From NCBI GenBank assembly GCA_964035545.1, contig OZ037771.1, positions 9,224,408 through 9,288,407 on the forward strand: a stretch of DNA of 64,000 nt. The letters run 5' to 3'. Both the position numbers and the translations under genes were made by a program. Positions 11,048 to 40,800 of the stretch are shown piece by piece. Under the pieces are notes generated by a model that worked only from the letters and a program-made list of their open reading frames with translations, was not told where the DNA came from and ran no database searches. Position 1 is the stretch's first letter. Each line of letters begins with the position of its first letter. The DNA comes from Bugula neritina. Taxonomy: Eukaryota > Bryozoa > Gymnolaemata > Cheilostomatida > Bugulidae.

Positions 11048-11358
11048 TGTTATGATTTTCAGATTTAGGGTTGATATGCAATCCAGAGAGTCTATTTACT
11101 TGCTAGAGAAACTTCACCAGGATAAGTCGAGTGAATACGAGTATATTTTTACACACAAAAACACATTACAAAAACTATACAAATACTTCTAATAATTCTA
11201 CACATCTATGTCATTCAGCACTCTAACTTTGACTAACTAACAGCGGGAAAACTAACTACTGCTACTAACTATAAGTGTCGCTAATTGGCTGTCCATTGTT
11301 CCGGGTCAATTACGTGACCCTGTGTATTTCGCTGCTGGTAGCTCCACGAGCCACTACA
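11048..11358 (-). mobile_element. Solo LTR related to the LTR of the right-hand Ty3/gypsy element
   Basis: The 311-bp segment begins TGTTATGATTTTCAGA and ends AGCCACTACA. It matches the LTR at 57088-57393 over its length, with many substitutions and small indels. Flanks are ATAT and ATAC, so any 4-bp duplication is imperfect. The following 11359-12463 is AT-rich with no gene seen. Confidence 0.7.
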
Positions 11359-12463
11359 ATACGTGGTGTTGACCATCAATTTATTCATTTATTTTAGTCT
11401 TAAAACCTCACAACTTATTTTATAACAATCAGGTAATTACATTGCATAAAGTTAGTACTTAACTTCTCTAACAACTGTCGTACATTTATTCCTTTATATA
11501 ACCCAGCAATCACTCAAATGTGAATCTAATAGGAAAACAAATTTATACTTTTCACACAAAAACTTCTATCAGGAAAAATATAATATAATTTATCATGCGC
11601 TACATTGTTTGAAAATAAATATTTCATTTGGTGAGACACTACATAAGTTATTTCATCAAATTATTTATATTGTCATAATTGCCATAAATATAAATTTTCA
11701 TAGCCTAGTACAGTCATAAAACTCATAATATTGCCTGTGAAACAATCGTTATCATCTAATTTGTAAACTGTTTAAAGTGAGCTAAAACTAATCAGAAAAA
11801 AAGCTTTTAAAGCACTAAGCACAAAAGCTTTCAGAGCACATATTTGCAGCTACTTGTAGAAATCTTTCTGATTTCAACTTGTTCTTAGCTTTGTATCTTG
11901 TAGCTGAAACAGCTTAAAGCTGTGTTTAAAATGTTAGTATAAAATTAGAGCAATGCAGTTGAGATTCAGTCTTTTGTCTGATTGCAGGATGCATGGTTGG
12001 TTCAGTCAGTGGTTTAAGTTCCTGTTCTCATTCTTCTAGAAGAATCTATAACGTGAAAAACATACTTACTGCCAAAATTAACATCTTTTTTCAAGGTCTT
12101 CTGGCATTCATGAAAATAATTCAGAAATTTTGTATAATCCTGACTCCCAATTAATTTACCTTCCTATATTTTCAAATTCAATTTGCAACTAAATTAAAGT
12201 GTAATAAATTTCCATAGCTAAAAATATTTTCCATATACATATTCACCAGGAATTACTGTTTAATGTTTGTAGACGTCTATTTTAACTCAAAGAGGGAAAG
12301 GAGCTGAGAGAGATGGTGTCAATAAACTTTTCCACGAGTATTTTAAGTAGAAAATATAATGTTTTTGAACATGTATTATAATTATATAAAGTTTTCATTT
12401 ACAATATGCACATTTATATAATATTGTGTGTATATGCATTCTGTATTTATGTATTCTGTATAC

Positions 12464-12998
12464 TGTGGTAAATATTAAGAGTTATCCCCCTTGACACATT
12501 ACTTATGGCTATTTTTCTAAATACTGTAGTTATAGCTAAGTCTGTGACGTAACTTTCCAATACCTTAAATACTATGGCTATTGTTGAGCTTTTAGCATGG
12601 TAAATATTTAATCCCTTTTTCCCCCAATTACAAGTTACAATAGGCATACACTTGGTTGGGTTCATTTTTCTTGATTTATGTAAATCGACAGTTGGACCGA
12701 ATTGGGCAGGTGGATGCTGACATTAAGTCTGTCGGTTACTGACATGACGAATGTCGCCATTTCCTGCCGAATGTCGGCCCACTGTCAGTGGAAGGTTCTA
12801 GAAGTCCTTTGTTCCACTAGTATTTAAGGACACGCATTTTAGAGCATCAGTCACTTGAGGACTGGAGCTCGCACTGGATGTATCTCTACTACAATAAAGT
12901 ACTGCACGCACACGGATTCAACACTCTCTCTTGTCTCTTCTATAACAAGGAGTTATGTTCTCTGCCTGATTTCATTCTATAACCCACAAACTACTACA
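12464..12998 (+). mobile_element. Solo LTR, Ty3/gypsy family related to the element at 22769-30107
   Basis: The 535-bp segment has TG...CA ends and a perfect 4-bp target duplication ATAC (12460-12463 and 12999-13002). Its 3' part resembles the LTR of the complete element: a TATA-like TATTTAAGG, GGAGCTCGC, AATAAA at 12893-12898, and an end reading ATAACCCACA...CTACTACA. It also has a degenerate version of that LTR's palindrome near 12720-12790. From 12999 to 14480 I see only AT-rich unique DNA. Confidence 0.8.
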
Positions 12999-14483
12999 AT
13001 ACACTGCATATGCTGCAGAACATATTAATTCATATTAGCTAGTTTTTATATAGTTTTAAACCGTTGAAGTTGGCATATTATTCTGATAGGTTTTGTCTTA
13101 TTTATAAAATCTGGTTCAAAGAAAATGATACACTTCCAATTTCCTGGCTGCATGGAACAGAAAAGTTAATATAACACTGTTGATGCCTCTAAAGCCCATA
13201 AGCATAACATTTCAAGTTTAACAGAACCTCCACAGGTGTAACAGTGAGAGTGAAAGAAGACAAGCTGCAGTGTTGCTTCTCCTTGAAGTCAAATGTTAAG
13301 AGTAACACTTGATGTCATATTTCCGGCAGTTTCCAGTTATGCAGTACTAAACGGAGATGAACTTAGACTGTTGTGAAATCAACCGCTCAAAACTTGCTGA
13401 CATCACCAACTTCTTTTATCTGAAAATCAGTCAGCTTCAACTATTTCCACCTTCAAAAACTCATCACAAATGGGTAGATATTCTAAGTTTTAGGTTTTTC
13501 ATTGAAAATTGAAACACACCAAGTATTTCACAGAGCAATTTTTTTACATAATACAAATGCATATATTAGCTGAGTGACCTATGTTAAAGCTATGCTAATC
13601 ATCTTTTTTATCAAATACTGTTACTTGCTACTAGAGAGCAGGCTAGAGTTATGCATGTTTCTAAATATTATTGAATCATACTCTGATTGTTTCATTACCT
13701 AATAAAACCAAATTATGCACGTGCATCATAGACTCTTGGCCTGACTGGTTTAAAGACTTAGAATTTGAACTGATATAATACTAATACACGTAATGTAATC
13801 AACAGAAGTGTGACTAACAACCAAATAAAGCACAACATGCTGAGCCAGGAGTGTAGATATGTGAAAAAATGTCAATGGGGGTTTATATTATTCAACATGC
13901 TGTAAATTAAAATAAAACTGATTGTTGAACAATTAAAAAAAGCAACTAGGAGAACGTGAGCTACTTTATTTTTGTTATTTTTGCATTGCTGACACACATT
14001 GCTGACACACATCCTGTATGAGCTATCACTGGAATGTTGTTTAAATAAAACAGAGCAGCTGAAAACATGACTAAAATCTTAAATTGACCTCAAACACAAG
14101 CAAACACAGGATTACAATGATTTCCCTAGCATCTTGCAATATAGTGCTATATAAGCATAGGTAACTTAAATGCTGTAATAGAGATTCATCTAATGGTGCG
14201 ATGCACTATAATATGCAAGTACATTTAAAACCTTTTATTTAAAGGAAAATTTATTTGTTTGAACCTAACACAGACTTATATAATGCTGCATAACCAATAA
14301 TACTGAATAATTGTGTAAATTGTGCTAGCTCTTCAACTCGACTCAACAAGTTTTAATGTTGACATCAGTTTGCCCAATGTGATAGATTTATCAGCAGTAA
14401 TTCTTCAAGGCAATTTTTAATTGACATGCCATAAAAATATCCCAATACTTCTAATTCTTATTTACAGCCAGATTAACATGTTG

Positions 14484-14490
14484 TATAAAA
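14484..14490 (+). promoter_or_regulatory. TATA box of peroxidase gene 1
   Basis: TATAAAA sits 70 bp before the ATG at 14560, in the position of a core promoter with a short 5' UTR. The paralogue has TATATAAG at a similar distance. Confidence 0.6.
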
Positions 14491-14559
14491 GGGAATAAAT
14501 TTATGACTTATGACACACTGCACACACTGCGCACAGGCAGAAAGTACTTGGCAAACACA

Positions 14560-31229
<16,670 letters not shown>

Positions 31230-31354
31230 TTGCACAGAAGTTAAAATGGGATGTAATATATTTTGAAATATAATGTGTCTTTAGGTTTTCAGTCAATTTA
31301 TTATACTCATCATCGAAATTGATTCACTGTATTAATGTATTTAAAAATTTACAG

Positions 31355-31360
31355 AATAAA
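31355..31360 (+). promoter_or_regulatory. Candidate poly(A) signal of peroxidase 1
   Basis: AATAAA lies 126 nt after the stop. The opposing gene has a minus-strand AATAAA at 31461-31466, so the two genes converge with very little space. Confidence 0.55.
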
Positions 31361-31460
31361 TAAAAAGCTTAGCGCATTACTGTGAGCCAGATACAAAGAG
31401 AGTAGCATTAAAACATTTACAGAATAATTAACAATATAACCAACTATTTGACATGAAAAA

Positions 31461-31466
31461 TTTATT
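31461..31466 (-). promoter_or_regulatory. Candidate poly(A) signal of the ATG16L1-like gene
   Basis: AATAAA on the minus strand, about 420 nt after the stop at 31885. Confidence 0.45.
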
Positions 31467-31884
31467 TGAGGGTTAATAGCAATAAAGTAAAAATTAAAAA
31501 GAAGATATTTGAGCTTACAAGTGGACAACAGAACAGAAAAATATTATAATAAAATCATAATGTCGATGGTGCCCCACATATCTGTTATAGCATATGTGAC
31601 ATCTCACAAAGGAGTACCTTACTCAACGTGCCATCTTTCTCATTTAGCCTGCTAATAAATACTATTTAAATATACATGAAACTAAAAGTAAATTTGTGTA
31701 ATGTTTCATTTGCATTGCATATTATATGTTCTAGCAAATCATTGGTGCTAACCTATGCAAAGTGCCATTAGCAGCGCACACAGTCTCATATACAACATGA
31801 AGCAGTTGACACAGCATGTCACATGTCTGTAGCATGTCATATCTAGATTAACAGGGCACTTGCGGAGTGTGTCATAATTGGAGG

Positions 31885-34800
31885 CTAGAATGCTGACCAC
31901 AGAACTACCTTTTTCTTTGTATCACAAGTAAGCAGCATATTGCCATCAGGATGCCATGAACATGCTGTGACTGTGTGACTACAAAAACATAAATATACAG
32001 TGTAACTTTGATAATATACAGTGTAACTTTGATAATATACAGTGTAACTCTGATAATATACAGTGTAACTCTGATAATATACAGTATAACTCTGATAATA
32101 TACAGTGTAACTCTGATAATATACAGTGTAACTCTGATAATATACAGTATAACTCTGATAATATACAGTGTAACTCTGATAATATACAGTATAACTCTGA
32201 TAATATACAGTATAACTCTGATAATATACAGCATAACTCTGATAATATACAGTGTAACTCTGATAATATTCAGTATAACTCTGATAATATACAGTATAAC
32301 TCTGATAATATACAGTATAACTCTGATAATATACAGTATAACTCTGATAATATCATGAACAGTAATAATAACACAGCAACACTATAATAATAGACAGTAA
32401 GACTACAAATATACATGATGCACTTTAGAGAATATATTACTCAATTACATCAATTGTATCATGTGGCTGTAACTAATGTGTAACAAAGCAAAAGTGAAGT
32501 TAGCAAAATATAATAAGACACAACAACTATGTGAAATCATAACAAACTAAAGGAGGTTATTAGACTTATTGGCAGTCTAATAATGGTCATAAACAGATCA
32601 ATCTAAGGATAGAATCTACAGTCTACTATAGACTAGACTACTGCATGGATATACAACTTCCTCTAAACATACTCATGTTCTTTCAGCACTTTCTCCACTT
32701 TGTTCTTATTCACATTCCAGATGTAGACGGAGCCGTCAGAACCTCCACAGCAGGCATACTCGGCATCAGGGCTGTGCAACATAATGCAGAGTTTAGCAAC
32801 ATCAACCATTGCAACAAGGTGACAACTGGCTATACAGTAACAGTAAAACTGTAGTCATGTGTGCGTACATGTAGTAGCACAGCGAGCTGTAGTAGATACT
32901 GTATAGCGAGATGTAGTAGAAACTGTATAGTGAGCTGTAGTAGATACAGTATAGTGAGCTGTAGTAGAAACTGTATAGTGAGCTGTAGTATATACTGTAT
33001 AGTGAGCTGTAGTAGATACTGTATAGTGCGCTGTAGTAGATACTGTATAGCGAGCTGTAATAGATACTGTATAGTGAACTGTAGTAGAAACTGTATAGTG
33101 AGCTGTAGTAGAAACTGTATAGTGAGCTGTAGTATATACTGTATAGTGAGCTGTAGTAGATACTGTATAGTGAACTGTAGTAGATACTGTATAGCGAGAT
33201 GTAGTAGAAACTGTATAGTGAGCTGTAGTATATACTGTATAGTGAACTGTAGTAAATACTGTATAGTGAGCTGTAGTAGATACTGTATAGTGAGCTGTAG
33301 TAGATACTGTATAGTGAACTGTAGTAGATACTGTATAGTGAGCTGTAGTAGATACTGTATAATGAGATGTAGCAGATACTGTACAGTGAGCTGTAGCAGA
33401 TACTGTATAGTGAGCTGTAGTAAAACAAACTTGTAATAAATGATTGACTCACCTCAAAATACACTTGACATAGTCGGCTCCCACATTGAATGACGGGGCT
33501 CTACAATTAGCAGATATAACTCTTGCATGTGTGAATAGAAAACTTGAAGTAATTTTCTCAATTATTGCACACGTGAAAGATTCTATAGTAGGCGGTACGC
33601 AGTAGGCGGTACTCAGTGAGCGGTACGCAGTAGGCAGTACTCACGTGAAGGTAGAAACAACTTGATTCTTCCTCAGGTCTATCATCTTGAGTGAAGGTTC
33701 TCTAGTACAGCATAACAACGTGTTTCTGTCTACATGTAAATACAATGTGAAAGGTGGTATAGGTATACCATATACCTCTGCATACATGTATATACAAAAT
33801 TAAATACAATGTAAGTATAACACATATATCTGTCTACATGTGAACACAATGTAGGTGTAGGTAAACAAGTATATACAATGTGAAACATAGTGTAAGTGCA
33901 CCAGGACTTATACTTACCACCTGCCAGACACAGTGACGTGACTTTACCCTGGAGTGTGATCTCATTGGACTGAGCATCACCAGCTCTCTTGTCCCAAAAC
34001 CGAATTTTCTTATCAAAATGGCCGCTAATGACTAGAGAGCCGATAGTAACAAGAGTATTGCAGCTTGAGCCAGCAAACATAGTTCTCACACCTTCAATAA
34101 AACTAGAATATGATATGTGCGACAATATAAACTCAGTGCATGATAATATCATTACATTTAACACATGGTAGAATAAAACAGATGCTAGTAGGAAAAACAA
34201 CACACGTCACTAGTCAAGACATGATAGAAATGTCAAAGTATTGCAGGAGAGCTAACGTATGCTAGTATATCACACATAGGAAAGACCGACACATAATATA
34301 CACATTCCAACATACTTCTGTGCACACACATAATATATTACTATTTAATCTCTTGCAGTATAATAGCTTATAATCAGTTAAATGCATATTAAATTATTGT
34401 GGCTGTTCACTGAACTTACAGGCACGTTCCCGGAGGTCCCATTGTTTTAGAGTTCTGTCATTAGAACCTGAGACTACAAGGCCGGAATCCTCCATAAACC
34501 TAGCACAGTAGACTCGGTTGGCGTGACCCGTGAGAGTGTGACGATGTCTTTGATCTTCTATATTCCAAATATGGCAGGCAAAGTCATTGGATCCAGCAAG
34601 AAGCATGTGTGATGGCTGTGAAAATAATGCAATACTATAGGGAAGTCACACCAACATCAATAAACATGAGTAAACCAAACATAAACTTATGTAATGTGAG
34701 GAGAGAGAGAGAACTTCAACAATAATAGTGGTACTCTACCCAACACATGGTGCTATCATAATAATAGTGGTACTCTACCCAACACATGGTGCTATCAAAA

Positions 34801-37800
34801 TAATAATTTACAGTTGAGCTGCAAAAATATTTCTGTTCTTTGTTAGCGTATTTTCTCATCTTATAAACACAACTTACTTCTGAATCATAATCAAGGGACA
34901 TAACTCCACTGTTGGCTCCAGTCAGCATTCCTTTTTTCTGAGTTGTATCTATATAAAGAACATAAGTACAAACACTATGTCTATATATAGAACATAAGTA
35001 CATACACTATGGCTATATATAGAACATAAGTACATACACTATGTCTATATATAGAACATAAGTACAAACACTATGTCTATATATAGAATATAAGTACAAA
35101 CACTATGTCTATATATAGAATATAAGTACAAACACCATGTCTATATAAAGAACATAAGTACAAACACTATGTCTATATATAGAACATAAGTACATACACT
35201 ATGGCTATATATAGAACATAAGTACATACACTATGTCTATATATAGAACATAAGTACAAACACTATGTCTATATATAGAATATAAGTACAAACACTATGT
35301 CTATATATAGAATATAAGTACAAACACTATGTCTATATATAGAACATAAGTACATACACTATGTCTATATATAGAACATAAGTACAAACACTATGTCTAT
35401 ATATAGAATATAAGTACAAACACTATGGCTATATATAGAACATAAGTACAAACACTATGTCTATATATAGAACATAAGTAAAAACACTATGTCTATATAT
35501 AGAACATAAGTAAAAACACTATGTCTATATATAGAATATAAGTATAAACACTATAGCTATATATAGAACATAAGTACAAACACTATGGCTATATATAGAA
35601 TATAGATACAAACACCATGTCTATATATAGAACATAAGTACAAACACTATGTCTATATATAGGATATAAGTACAAACACTATGGCTATATATAGAACATA
35701 AGTACAAACACTATGTCTATATATAGAACATAAGTAAAAACGCTATGTCTATATATAGAACATAAGTAAAAACACTATGTCTATATATAGAATATAAGTA
35801 TAAACACTATAGCTATATATAGAACATAAGTACAAACACTATGGCTATATATAGAATATAGATACAAACACCATGTCTATATATAGAATATAAGTACATA
35901 CACTATGTCTATAATTATATAGAATATAAGTATAAACACCATGTCTATATATAGAACATAAGTACAAGCACTATGGCTATATATAGAACATAAGTACAAG
36001 CACTATAGCTATATATAGAATATAAGTATAAACACTATAGCTATATATAGAACATAAGTATTTTTATGTTGTGTTAATTTGCAGTTATTATATGTTTATG
36101 CTGTAGAGACTACACTCGGTTGAGGGCTAAAACTCTAACTTATATTTGTAAATCTTCATCTTATATATATACAGAATATGACATCATACAGTTGCCAAAC
36201 ACTATCTGATTCATGCAATAATAATAAACAACACCATTGCATGCAGCACACATTCAAAACATTACAAGTATAAACACTATGTCTATATATAGAACATAAG
36301 TACAAACACCATGTCTATATATAAAATGTAAGTATAAACACTATGTCTATATATAGAATATAATATAAGTAGCCTACAAACACCAATTTATATATCGCTG
36401 TTTGCAGAAAATATTATAAACAAATAAACAATTGGAAAAAACACTTAAGAAATATTAACTGGTGACCTTTCACTTTAAAACAGCTCTTCTCCATTCAGCT
36501 ATCTATTCAAAGTTATAGTGGTAGAGCTATATAGTAATCAGTTATATACTTCTATAGTCATATATAGCTATATATTCATGTAGTTATATAGTAATATAGC
36601 CATGTAGGTATATAGTGATATAGCCATGTAGGTATATAGTAATATAGCCATGTAGGTATATAGTAATATAGCCATGTAGGTATATAGTAATATAGCTATG
36701 TAAGTATATAGTAATATAGCCATGTAGGTATATACTGATATAGCCATGTAGGTATATAGTAATATAGTCATGTAGGTATATAGTAATATAGCCATGTAGG
36801 TATATAGTGATATAGCCATGTAGGTATATAGTAATATAGCCATGTAGGTATAAAGTATTATAGCCATGTAGTTATATAGTAATATAGCCATGTAGGTATA
36901 TAGTGATATAGCCATGTAGGTATATAGTAATATAGCCATGTAGATATATAGTCATGCAGTTTAGTAACTTACGACTTGCAGTCACTTCCCATATCTTGAC
37001 CTTTCTATCAACGCCAGCGGTTGCAAAGATCTTTCCGGATGGACTCCATTTGACGTCACTAATTTCACTATCGTGTGCTTCCTACAAATAGATAAGACAA
37101 ATCTAGACTTCACCTTGTTATCTGCAAGTACCACACGTAAATACAGAAGCACATGGAGCCATCATTGTTTACATAAGCAACACTAACAAGGAAACCTACA
37201 TTACTTACTTTGACAATGCCTGCCTACACACTAGGATTACATATACGTCTGTCTAGTATTTCAGATTATTTATGTGAAACCTGAATGTGACAAGGTTTAT
37301 CACTGCTGTACGATGTAGCTAACAGAAACTCCTGGACACATATGCAGTACTAACATAGAAGCTCACACAATCATACAAGTTTACATTATCTTATGTAGTA
37401 ACCACTAGCTGCACATGAGCATAAACACTAGCTGCACATGAGCATACGGACTCACAAATGAGTGAAGGACTTTAGTTGGTACTGTAGAAGTAGCATATCC
37501 TCCAAAACGCATTCTGCAACACAAAATATGAACAATTAAAATTCCATATCTAGTAAGTGCAGGACATATAACAAATCAAATGAAATGGAGATGCTGGTGT
37601 GTATCATACAGCTGGATAAGTTAATGAACTGTACATGAGTACCTCTGCCAGACTACTTGTCTCTGTGGGACATAGTAATACTGTGACAGTGTGGTATAGT
37701 AATACTGTGACAGTGTGACATAGTAATACTGTGACAGTGTGACATAGTAGTACTGTGACAGTGTGGTATAGTAATACTGTGACAGTGTGGTATAGTAATA

Positions 37801-40800
37801 CTGTGACAGTGTGGTATAGTAATACTGTGACAGTGTGGTATAGTAATACTGTGACAGTGTGATATAGTAGTACTGTGACAGTGTGGTATAGTAATACTGT
37901 GACAGTGTGGTATAGTAATACTGTGACAGTGTGGTATAGTAATACTGTAACAGTGTGGTATAGTAATACTGTGACAGTGTGGTATAGTAATACTGTGACA
38001 GTGTGGTATAGTAGTACTGTGACAGTGTGGTATAGTAATACTGTGACAGTGTGGTATAGTAATACTGTGACAGTGTGGTATAGTAATACTGTGACAGTGT
38101 GGTATAGTAATACTGTGACAGTGTGGTATAGCAATACTGTGACAGTGTGGTATAGTAATAATGTGACAGTGTATTATAGTAATACTGTGACAGTGTGATA
38201 TAGTAGTACTGTGACAGTGTGGTATAGTAATACTGTGACAGTGTGACATAGTAATACTGTGACAGTGTGGTATAGTAATACTGTGACAGTGTGATATAGT
38301 AGTACTATGACAGTGTGGTATAGTAATACTGTGACAGTGTGGTATAGTAGTACTGTGACAGTGTGGTATAGTAGTACTGTGACAGTGTGACATAGTAATA
38401 CTGTGACAGTGTGACATAGTAGTACTGTGACAGTGTGGTATAGTAATACTGTGACAGTGTGGTATAGTAATACTGTGACAGTGTAGTATAGTAATACTGT
38501 GACAGTGTGACATAGTAATACTGTGACAGTGTGGTATAGTAATACTGTAACAGTGTGGTATAGTAATACTGTGACAGTGTGGTATAGTAATACTGTGACA
38601 GTGTGATATAGTAGTACTGTGACAGTGTGGTATAGTAATACTGTGACAGTGTGGTATAGTAATACTGTGACAGTGTGGTATAGTAATACTGTGACAGTGT
38701 AGTATAGTAATACTGTGACAGTGTGGTATAGTAATACTGTGACAGTGTGGTATAGTAATACTGTGACAGTGTGGTATAGTAATACTGTGACAGTGTGGTA
38801 TAGTAATACTGTGACAGTGTGGTATAGTAATACTGTGACAGTGTGATATAGTAGTACTGTGACAGTGTGGTATAGTAGTACTGTGACAGTGTGGTATAGT
38901 AGTACTGTGACAGTGTGGTATAGTAGTACTGTGACAGTGTGGTATAGTAGTACTGTGACAGTGTGACATAGTAATACTGTGACAGTGTGACATAGTAGTA
39001 CTGTGACAGTGTGGTATAGTAATACTGTGACAGTGTGGTATAGTAATACTGTGACAGTGTAGTATAGTAATACTGTGACAGTGTGACATAGTAATACTGT
39101 GACAGTGTGGTATAGTAATACTGTAACAGTGTGGTATAGTAATACTGTGACAGTGTGGTATAGTAATACTGTGACAGTGTGATATAGTAGTACTGTGACA
39201 GTGTGGTATAGTAATACTGTGACAGTGTGGTATAGTAATACTGTGACAGTGTAGTATAGTAATACTGTGACAGTGTGGTATAGTAATACTGTGACAGTGT
39301 GGTATAGTAATACTGTGACAGTGTGGTATAGTAATACTGTGACAGTGTGGTATAGTAATACTGTGACAGTGTGGTATAGTAATAATGTGACAGTGTGGTA
39401 TAGTAATACTGTGACAGTGTGGTATAGTAGTACTATGACAGTGTGGTATAGTAATACTGTGACAGTGTGGTATAGTAGTACTGTGACAGTGTGGTATAGT
39501 AATACTGTGACAGTGTGGTATAGTAATAATGTGACAGTGTGGTATAGTGTGGTATTAGGGAGCAGCCGTGGTCTAGGGGTTAGAGTGTTAGCCTAGTATG
39601 CACGAAGCCATGGGTTCGAGCCCATACAAATGTCATTGGTGATGTTAGAAAGAGCAACCAGTCATAATTGCTCCTGTGCCCCACCTGAATAAGTCCTTAG
39701 CCTGATTTAACAAAAAAACCCTCTCATCAGAGGTTTTCTCACAGGGATGGCGACCATAAACTTGCGTGAGTAGTCTGGTATAGTAGTACTGTGACAGACT
39801 GTAAATAGTTTATAGACATACCCAATAGAAGGTTCTTCTACAACTATATTGTCTTTCATCGCTTGGTCAATCTTCTGTCGTATCTCAATTTGCTTCCTCC
39901 TCTGGAAGTCCTCCATTTCCCTATTCTGTGCGTCTGCATCTTGTTGAGTTCTCACCAACCACCTGGCAGTGCAGAACATGACTCACCAGTTTCACACAAA
40001 AGACACAAGCAGTGAAGTGGACATGTTAAGTTAAAGCAGGAACTTCGTATCGTTACCATCTTTTGTTTATCAACACTCTTGACATTATGTCACTTGATGT
40101 AAAAAATATTTTTGAAAATATTTTAGTGCACAGACCTAGTCACTTCTCTGTTGCTGAGAGTAAACAACTTGGTACTCATGCACCTCAACTGAAACAGCTC
40201 TTAGAAGGTGGAGCACTAATAACTACTACAGAGTAAAACTCAATACTAAGAACAACTGTGATAGCGACAGAAATTGCTCAACTTTTAGACAACTTGAGGC
40301 TACCAACACTGCTAGACATCTTTGTGCACTACAATGCACTGTGAATAGTAAACAAACATAATAAAATTTACCTGTTGATTAGTTCATTATACTGAGCTTC
40401 GACTGTCTTGTATTTTTCTTGTAAACACACAAACTCTAACTGCAATGCTTGCTGCTCATCTTTTAGCATCTGAAAATGTATACTAGAATGTATATTTATT
40501 TTACTCTAAAAGCAATAGGCTAATTACATGCATACATCACACTAGTCATTTTACTAAACTAACAAACAATGACTATGTTTACAACCTTTAACCCAACTGA
40601 ATAGCAGTGATAATCTGCTGATTTAAGTTCTGCACAAGAATTAGAAACTTTTCAGCCTCATCACATCACAACTACAGAAATGTTGCTTGTACAAGATAAG
40701 GACTCAAGTTAGGCTTTAACTGCCAAAGTTATAGGATATAAAGTATGTATTTAAATTAAGTTCTTTAATGCATTTGCTGTTCTCTAGCAAGCTAAACTTC

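Noticed and set aside
32802-33464. 220-codon YYSSLYSI repeat frame
   Set aside because: 24-bp minisatellite filling an intron between two clear WD40 exons.
34102-34104. Alternative acceptor (TAG at 34105-34103) for ATG16L1 exon 12
   Set aside because: It puts a stop in frame; the acceptor before 34091 keeps phase and the conserved [10 protein letters not shown].
37653-39089. 478-codon open frame of HCHSITIP-type repeats, and similar frames on both strands
   Set aside because: A 24-bp period keeps all frames open. It is a minisatellite inside an ATG16L1 intron, not a repeat protein gene.
37665-39557. Regularly repeated 24-bp units considered as a CRISPR-like array
   Set aside because: No unique spacers between repeats; the locus is eukaryotic and intronic.
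39558-39630. tRNA gene candidate with box A and box B
   Set aside because: No convincing acceptor or anticodon stems, and the body matches another copy at 48395-48565. It is a SINE head.
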